A stretch of DNA of 18,739 bases from an uncultured Terriglobus sp. GTDB taxonomy: Bacteria; Acidobacteriota; Terriglobia; Terriglobales; Acidobacteriaceae. Each line of letters starts with the position of its first letter. The first letter of the stretch is position 1. The notes below the pieces were generated by a model. The model was not told where the DNA came from, did not search any database, and saw only the letters and a list, made by a program, of their open reading frames with translations. This document shows positions 14,068 to 18,739 of the stretch, piece by piece. The stretch spans positions 1 to 18,739 of the forward strand of contig CALMAP010000023.1 of the NCBI GenBank assembly GCA_937859825.1. The letters are read 5' to 3'. Both the position numbers and the translations under genes were made by a program.

Positions 14068-15729
14068 ATGAATAGTGAATCGTTGAAGATTATCCCGCTG
14101 GGTGGGCTGGGCGAGTTCGGTATGAACTGCATGGCGGTCCAGTGGAAGGACGACATCCTCGTCATCGACGCCGGCCTCATGTTTCCCGAAGACGACATGC
14201 TCGGCGTAGACATCGTCGTCCCAGACATCACCTACCTGATCGAAAACCGTCAGAAGGTGCGCGGCATCGTGCTGACCCACGGCCACGAAGACCACATTGG
14301 CGGTTTGCCGTGGATTTTGAGCGAACTGAAGGTGCCGGTCTACGGCACGGAGTTCACCCTCACCTATGTTGAAGGCAAGCTGGAAGAGCACAAGCTGCTG
14401 GACGATGCCGACCTGATCGAGATGCTGCCGGGCGAGAGCTTCGACGTGGGACCGTTCCGCATCTCCCCGATTCGGGTGACGCATTCACTGGTGGACTGTG
14501 TCGCATTGGCGATCCGCACGCCCATTGGCAACATCGTGCACACGGGCGATTTCAAGATTGACCTTTCCAGCCCGGACGGCAAGCCGTTCGACCTGCAGAG
14601 CTTTGCGGAGCTCGGCAAAGAAGGCGTGCTCCTGTTGCTGCAGGACTCGACCAACGTCGACCGTCCCGGTTACACGCCGGGCGAGCTGTCTGTAAAACCG
14701 CGGCTCGATGAGATCTTCGCGCGCACGGAACGCCGGCTGTTCTTTACCTGCTTCTCTTCGTCGATCCACCGCATCAAGCTCGCCATGGAGCTTGCGCACA
14801 AGCACGGCCGCAAGGTCGCGCTGATCGGCCGCTCCATGGACAACTCGACCGAGATCGCGCAGGACCTCGGATACATCAACCCGCCTCCTGGCCTCATGAT
14901 TCATAGCGGCCAGCTCAAGGACATGCCACCGGAGAAGGTTTGCGTGTTGATCAGCGGCACGCAAGGGGAGCCCATGAGCGCCCTGAGCCGGGCCGCCGTG
15001 GACAACCACAAGCACGCACGCATTGAGGCCGGCGATACGGTGCTCTTCTCGTCCCGCGTGATTCCCGGCAACGAAAAGAAGATCTACAACGTGATCGATC
15101 ACCTGTACCGACGCAAGGCGAAGGTGATCCACGACGATGGCAGATCGGGATTGATTCACGTGAGTGGTCACGGCTCGCAGGAAGAACTACGGTTAATGAT
15201 CAACCTTCTACGACCAAAGTTCTTCGTACCTGTCCACGGCGATTATCGTCACCTGACCCAGCATGTGGAAGTCGCGCTTGGAACGGGCATTCCTGAAAAA
15301 GCTGTCTTGATCGAGGACGGTGAAGTGCTCGAGCTTACCGCGAACACGGCGGACAAGAACGGCAAGGTACACAGTGGACGCGTTCTTATCGATTCGGGAT
15401 CGACAACCGATGTTGTCGAAGACCTGATCATTCGCGACCGCAAACACCTGAGCGAGTCTGGCCTGGTGCTGGCCATTGTGACGATCGATAAGGTTACGGG
15501 CAAGTTGCAGGGCCAACCGGAGATTGTGACACGCGGCCTGACGGTCAATGAACAGGGCATGACCAGCGAAGCCCGGCAGATTATCGGCCGCACTCTCGCC
15601 GAGAGTTCCACAGAGGAGAAGGCCGACTTTCTCCTCATAAAAGAAAAAATCCGGGCCGACCTGAAACGCTACATCCAGAAAAACATGAGCCGCAGGCCCA
15701 TGATTATGCCGGTAATTCTCGAAATCTGA
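14068..15729 (+). CDS. rnj: ribonuclease J
   Basis: A 553-residue metallo-beta-lactamase/beta-CASP ribonuclease that processes and degrades RNA with 5'-exo and endonuclease activity. The metal-binding motif is HGHEDHIGG (71-79), with His139 (RVTHS), Asp161 (TGDFKIDL) and His390 (PVHGDYRHL). The beta-CASP part has LISGTQGEPMSAL (294-306), SSRVIPGNEKKIYN (328-341) and HVSGHGSQEEL (364-374). A C-terminal domain follows (about 450-553), ending in the RNase J phrase SRRPMIMPVILEI. The length is typical. The ATG at 14068 has no good ribosome binding site but begins at the family-typical SLKIIPLGGLGEFGMN. It follows the TMEM175 gene by 45 bases. A large hairpin lies just after its stop. Confidence 0.95.
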   Translation: MNSESLKIIPLGGLGEFGMNCMAVQWKDDILVIDAGLMFPEDDMLGVDIVVPDITYLIENRQKVRGIVLTHGHEDHIGGLPWILSELKVPVYGTEFTLTYVEGKLEEHKLLDDADLIEMLPGESFDVGPFRISPIRVTHSLVDCVALAIRTPIGNIVHTGDFKIDLSSPDGKPFDLQSFAELGKEGVLLLLQDSTNVDRPGYTPGELSVKPRLDEIFARTERRLFFTCFSSSIHRIKLAMELAHKHGRKVALIGRSMDNSTEIAQDLGYINPPPGLMIHSGQLKDMPPEKVCVLISGTQGEPMSALSRAAVDNHKHARIEAGDTVLFSSRVIPGNEKKIYNVIDHLYRRKAKVIHDDGRSGLIHVSGHGSQEELRLMINLLRPKFFVPVHGDYRHLTQHVEVALGTGIPEKAVLIEDGEVLELTANTADKNGKVHSGRVLIDSGSTTDVVEDLIIRDRKHLSESGLVLAIVTIDKVTGKLQGQPEIVTRGLTVNEQGMTSEARQIIGRTLAESSTEEKADFLLIKEKIRADLKRYIQKNMSRRPMIMPVILEI

Positions 15730-15743
15730 TCGATAGCCCGGCA

Positions 15744-15795
15744 TAACGGGTCGTCCATGCGGCTTGCGTTTGAACTTTGCATGGGCGACCCGTTA
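15744..15795. repeat. 17-base-pair hairpin after RNase J gene
   Basis: TAACGGGTCGTCCATGC (15744-15760) pairs with GCATGGGCGACCCGTTA (15779-15795) over 17 positions, with a single G-U pair and an 18-base loop. It begins 14 bases after the RNase J stop. No T-run follows on either strand, so it is not a classical terminator. A REP/BIME-type element, an mRNA-stabilising 3' structure or a factor-assisted terminator are the options. No second copy was noticed in this window. Confidence 0.6.
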
Positions 15796-15834
15796 CCGTT
15801 CGGAGGCGGATCCAGAGACCGTGCCAGGATTGGC

Positions 15835-15840
15835 GGGAGG
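15835..15840 (+). promoter_or_regulatory. strong ribosome binding site deciding a TTG start
   Basis: GGGAGG lies 5 bases before the TTG at 15846, and the site continues as GGGAGGTAA, a near-perfect anti-anti-Shine-Dalgarno sequence. This is the reason for choosing TTG over the later ATG (15927), which lacks a site. Confidence 0.6.
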
Positions 15841-15845
15841 TAACA

Positions 15846-17096
15846 TTGGCCCGACGCTTCCCGCGACCGCGCTCCCTTGAAAAACGAAGACACCGCGATG
15901 TAGGCGTCGCCGCGGCATCACGCGGCATGCTTCGGCAGCGGTACGACGACGCAACAGACCGCTTCGGACGTGCCTACGTGTGGCTGGGCATGATGGTCGT
16001 GGCAATCGTACTCATGTTTGTTCTGCTCTGGCCGTTGATCCTCGTGCATTTGCAGTCCATCGCGCTGTTCAAGACGGTAAGTGGAGACAACCTGGCTGCT
16101 CCCTTGCGCAAGACTGCGACGGAGCCTTTCCAACAACAGGATCTCGTTCTGCAAACGGAAACCGGTCCAATCCGTGCGCGCATGTATACGCCGGTACATC
16201 ATCCGCATGCTCCCGGCATGGTGGTGTTTCACGGAGTTCATCACCTTGGGCTCAACGAGCCCAGGCTAATGAAATTTGCCGCGGCCATGGCGGCTTGCGG
16301 GCTGCAAGTGCTCACGCCGGAGTTACCCGATATCAAGGATTACCATGTGAGCGAAAGCAGCATTGCCGCTATCGGGTCCTCAACGAAATGGTTTGCGCAA
16401 CAGCAGGGGCGCTCTGTGAGCGTGATGGGACTCAGCTTCTCCGGTGGCCTTAGCCTGATTGCCGCGGCGAATCCAGAGTATCGGCCGAACATGAAGCTCG
16501 TCTTCGCAGTCGGTTCCCAAGGCTCCATGAATCGTGTGGCAAGCTATTACCGCACAGGCGATGCGGCGCGGCCGGATGGCTCACGTGAGCTTCTGCCGGC
16601 GCACGAATATGGCCCACTTGTACTGGAGTACGAGCATGTCGAGGAGTTTGTCCCCTTTCCCGATGTGGAACCTATTCGCAAGGTGCTGCGAGCGCATTTG
16701 TATGAAGATCTGTCCGCGGAACGTGCGGCAATGGAAGAGTTGTCGCCAAAACAGCAGGCAGAAGCCGCAGAGCTAATGGACGCGAGTTCCGACGTGGTGC
16801 ACGCCATGCTGCGGACCAGCGAGCTGCGCCACCGGAAAGAGATGGCTGGTCTGTCTCCGGAGCGGCACCTGGGAGAATTGACCGTTCCTGTCTTCCTTCT
16901 TCACGGTGAGGCAGACAACATCATCCCGGCGGCGGAAACGCTCTGGATGGCGAGTGAACTGAGAGCGACTACGCTGCAGGCTGCGCTCGTTAGCCCTGTG
17001 TTGAGTCACATCGATATGCAGAAAGCGCCGAACGCCTGGGATGAGTGGAAGCTGGTGCACTTTATGGCTATGGTGCTGCGCGCGGCAAAACGCTGA
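15846..17096 (+). CDS. membrane-anchored alpha/beta hydrolase
   Basis: A 416-residue protein with a basic N-terminus, one transmembrane helix (about residues 44-67, LGMMVVAIVLMFVLLWPLIL) and an alpha/beta-hydrolase domain, most likely outside the membrane by the positive-inside rule. The oxyanion-side strand VVFHGVHH lies at about 126-133. The nucleophile elbow GLSFSGG gives Ser197. The acid is probably the Asp of LLHGEADNIIP, and the histidine that of LSHIDM near the end. I prefer the TTG at 15846 because of its strong ribosome binding site. The ATG at 15927 would give 389 residues and still keep the helix. The reaction (esterase, lipase or peptidase-like) is not deducible. The gene is flanked by RNase J and a dehydratase, without an obvious operon partner. 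Confidence 0.8.
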   Translation: MARRFPRPRSLEKRRHRDVGVAAASRGMLRQRYDDATDRFGRAYVWLGMMVVAIVLMFVLLWPLILVHLQSIALFKTVSGDNLAAPLRKTATEPFQQQDLVLQTETGPIRARMYTPVHHPHAPGMVVFHGVHHLGLNEPRLMKFAAAMAACGLQVLTPELPDIKDYHVSESSIAAIGSSTKWFAQQQGRSVSVMGLSFSGGLSLIAAANPEYRPNMKLVFAVGSQGSMNRVASYYRTGDAARPDGSRELLPAHEYGPLVLEYEHVEEFVPFPDVEPIRKVLRAHLYEDLSAERAAMEELSPKQQAEAAELMDASSDVVHAMLRTSELRHRKEMAGLSPERHLGELTVPVFLLHGEADNIIPAAETLWMASELRATTLQAALVSPVLSHIDMQKAPNAWDEWKLVHFMAMVLRAAKR

Positions 17097-17132
17097 GCAT
17101 GCTTCACACTGCGCCGCATAGGAGAATGAAGC

Positions 17133-18134
17133 ATGTCCCTGATTGATTTGGAAAGCATCCGCGCGGCCTGGCAGCGGATCGCGCCCGTTGTGAAGCAGAC
17201 TGGCGTGTACAAGCTGGATCTGGAACGTGTACGGAAACTTGGCTTCTCCGTTGGGGAGAGCCTGCCTGAGATCTGGCTGAAGGCCGAAAATGAGCAGCCT
17301 ATAGGCAGCTTCAAACTGCGCGGTGCCTACAACAAGATCGCCGGGCTCTCCGAAGAAGAGTTGAAGCGTGGAGTCGTTGCGCACTCGAGCGGCAACCACG
17401 CGCAGGGCGTGGCCTACGCTGCGCGCGCCAGGGGCATCAAGGCGACCATCGTGATGCCGGAGATTGCACCACGCATTAAGCGTGAGGCCACCATGACGCT
17501 GGGCGCCGAGGTGGTGCTTGTCGGTCCCGCAAGCTCAGAGCGCATTGCCATGGCCGACAAACTTGTGCGCGAGACTGGCGCCGTGCTGGTGCCGCCCTAC
17601 GACGATGACGAGATCATCGCAGGACAAGGCACCTGCGGCCTTGAAATTCTCGATCAGCTTCCGGATGCAGACCTGGTGCTTTCCCCCGTAAGCGGCGGCG
17701 GTCTGCTGAGCGGCATCGCGACCGCAGTCAAGCTGTCGTCAGACAGCGTACTTGTCTGGGGCGTGGAACCGGAGCTTGCCGCAGATGCCCACCAGAGCTT
17801 CACTACCGGCACTCTCACGGAGTGGCCCGGCAGCCAGACCGTCAAAACCATCGCAGACGGCCTGCGCACACAGAGCCTTGCGGAGCGCACCTTCCGCCAC
17901 ATCCGTCAGTACGTCGACGGGATCGTGACTGTCTCCGAAGAAGAGATTCTGGATGCCACGCGCATTCTGCTGATGGCCACAGACATTATTGCGGAACCCA
18001 GCGGTGCCGTGAGCCTCGCGGCTGCCCTATTCAAGACAGAGGCATTGCCGCGAGTCCAAAAAGTCGTCTGCGTGGTAAGCGGCGGCAATCTCGATCCCGC
18101 GCTTAAAGAGGAACTGCTGGTTGCGGAGGACTGA
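17133..18134 (+). CDS. PLP-dependent threonine/serine dehydratase
   Basis: A 333-residue fold-type II PLP enzyme of the threonine ammonia-lyase/serine racemase group. It would convert threonine to 2-oxobutyrate and ammonia, or serine to pyruvate. The cofactor lysine is Lys61 in GSFKLRGAYNK. SSGNHAQGVAYAA (85-97) grips the substrate carboxylate, SPVSGGGLLSG is the glycine-rich phosphate loop (about 188-198), and VVSGGNLDP near the end holds the serine that contacts the pyridine nitrogen. No C-terminal ACT domain is present, so it resembles the catabolic, non-isoleucine-regulated type. IlvA-like, TdcB-like and serine-racemase roles cannot be separated by eye, so I give no symbol. An AGGAGA ribosome binding site precedes the ATG. 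The next gene starts one base after its stop. Confidence 0.9.
   Translation: MSLIDLESIRAAWQRIAPVVKQTGVYKLDLERVRKLGFSVGESLPEIWLKAENEQPIGSFKLRGAYNKIAGLSEEELKRGVVAHSSGNHAQGVAYAARARGIKATIVMPEIAPRIKREATMTLGAEVVLVGPASSERIAMADKLVRETGAVLVPPYDDDEIIAGQGTCGLEILDQLPDADLVLSPVSGGGLLSGIATAVKLSSDSVLVWGVEPELAADAHQSFTTGTLTEWPGSQTVKTIADGLRTQSLAERTFRHIRQYVDGIVTVSEEEILDATRILLMATDIIAEPSGAVSLAAALFKTEALPRVQKVVCVVSGGNLDPALKEELLVAED
18125..18130 (+). promoter_or_regulatory. ribosome binding site for SH3 protein
   Basis: GGAGGA sits 5 bases before the GTG at 18136 and inside the last codons of the dehydratase gene. It supports the GTG start over an in-frame ATG at 18172. Confidence 0.55.
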
Positions 18135-18135
18135 C

Positions 18136-18739
18136 GTGACCGGTAGCAACACTTTCACGTCTAAACCGGGTATGCGCTTTGTCTGTCTTCTGACCGTTTC
18201 TACCGGCCTGCTCGCCTCCATGCTGCCATCGCTGGCCACGGCACAGTCCCATAACCAGCGCATTGGGGAGCGGGCAACGGTACTTCACAGTGCGGTCGTG
18301 TATGTTGGGGCAGATGCGGATTCGCAAAAAGTCTCTGAAGTCACACCGGGGCACGAAGTGGTGATCGTCGAGCGATCGGGCCCATGGATCAAGGTCTTTG
18401 CCAATACGGACGTCGAAGAGAAGAACGAAGCCGACGAACCCGAATTTTCCGTCGAGGAAACAGCGCTTCCCCGCTCCGGGTGGATTCGCAACAAGGGCGT
18501 AGTCAGCACAGCCACACCCAACGGCGACAGGCTGATCTATGGCGCCGCAGCCACTGCCGAAGCGCAGGCAGCGGAACCACATGCTCCCAAGATCGCGGCC
18601 AGTTCGGCGCACTTGCTCTACCGCCGTGTTGCGGAGTACTTTCCTTCCTCTAGCCTTGCGAGCGAGAGCACCTGGCGCTCGGCGGACATCCGCTGGCAGG
18701 AGGAGAAATTCGACGTTCGTACCCTCCCTTCCTATAAGG
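18136..18739 (+). CDS. secreted SH3-domain protein, 5' part only
   Basis: An open frame of 201 codons that runs off the window without a stop, so the gene is partial. The GTG start has a good ribosome binding site, and the upstream stop is one base away, suggesting co-transcription with the dehydratase. The N-terminus has a signal peptide (RFVCLLTVSTGLLASMLPSL, cleavage probably after ATA at about residues 35-37). A bacterial SH3-like domain follows (about 44-125): RATVLHSAVVYVGADADSQKV, then VTPGHEVVIVERSGPWIKVF and SGWIRNKGVV. An acidic insertion (about 92-110) sits before SGWIRNKG. Residues 155-190 (SAHLLYRRVAEYFPSSSLAS) look like the start of a helical TPR-like region. This suggests a periplasmic protein binding cell-wall or partner proteins; the function is otherwise unknown. 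Confidence 0.78.
   Translation, partial: MTGSNTFTSKPGMRFVCLLTVSTGLLASMLPSLATAQSHNQRIGERATVLHSAVVYVGADADSQKVSEVTPGHEVVIVERSGPWIKVFANTDVEEKNEADEPEFSVEETALPRSGWIRNKGVVSTATPNGDRLIYGAAATAEAQAAEPHAPKIAASSAHLLYRRVAEYFPSSSLASESTWRSADIRWQEEKFDVRTLPSYK

Noticed and set aside
14485..15171. Minus-strand open frame of 228 codons opposite RNase J
   Set aside because: It is antisense to well-conserved beta-CASP motifs and has no similarity that I recognise.
1..18739. CRISPR array, tRNA, rRNA, insertion sequence or phage genes
   Set aside because: Reading through the window I saw no regularly spaced repeats, no cloverleaf sequence, and no transposase, integrase or phage-like protein.

Overview
The window is about 18.7 kb of GC-rich, densely coding chromosome. 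I infer an Acidobacteriota genome (Terriglobus/Granulicella/Edaphobacter-like). The reasons are the protein flavours (archaeal/fungal-type Asd next to a long LysC, a very short DapB, an M29 peptidase among dap genes, RNase J, a periplasmic SH3-type protein) and the overall composition. No rRNA or marker gene is present to prove it. No tRNA, rRNA, insertion sequence, phage gene or CRISPR array is visible, and no stretch over 300 bases lacks a gene. The longest gap is 3089-3293.

Layout: (1) 5-2720 holds three overlapping surface-glycan genes: a GT4 glycosyltransferase, a WcaF-like acetyltransferase and a WaaE-like GT2 glycosyltransferase. They look like the downstream end of a polysaccharide/LPS operon that enters from the left. 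(2) 2717-3088 (minus) is a single-domain response regulator, tail-to-tail with the GT2 gene over 4 bases. (3) 3294-6462 encodes a NitT/TauT-type ABC importer: an ATPase with a C-terminal extra domain, then a permease made of two fused copies. No solute-binding protein is nearby. (4) 6551-13293 is a lysine/diaminopimelate (DAP) cluster: asd, lysC, dapB, an M29 aminopeptidase, dapA, a small antisense gene of unknown function, and dapD. Together these enzymes make aspartyl phosphate, aspartate semialdehyde, dihydrodipicolinate and tetrahydrodipicolinate, then N-succinylate the last by the succinylase route. The aminotransferase and desuccinylase are not in the window. (5) 13303-15729 has a TMEM175-type potassium channel close behind dapD, then ribonuclease J. 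(6) 15744-17096 has a strong 17-bp hairpin, then a membrane-anchored alpha/beta hydrolase. (7) 17133-18739 has a PLP-dependent threonine/serine dehydratase, then the 5' part of a secreted SH3-domain protein that runs off the end.

Most genes are ordinary housekeeping genes. The points worth a second look are the M29 peptidase and the antisense gene inside the DAP cluster, a 15-codon bridge ORF between the two ABC genes that may be a frameshifted permease N-terminus, the hairpin after RNase J, the shortened DapB, and the acidic insertion in the terminal SH3 protein. I did not find a clearly new multi-gene system.
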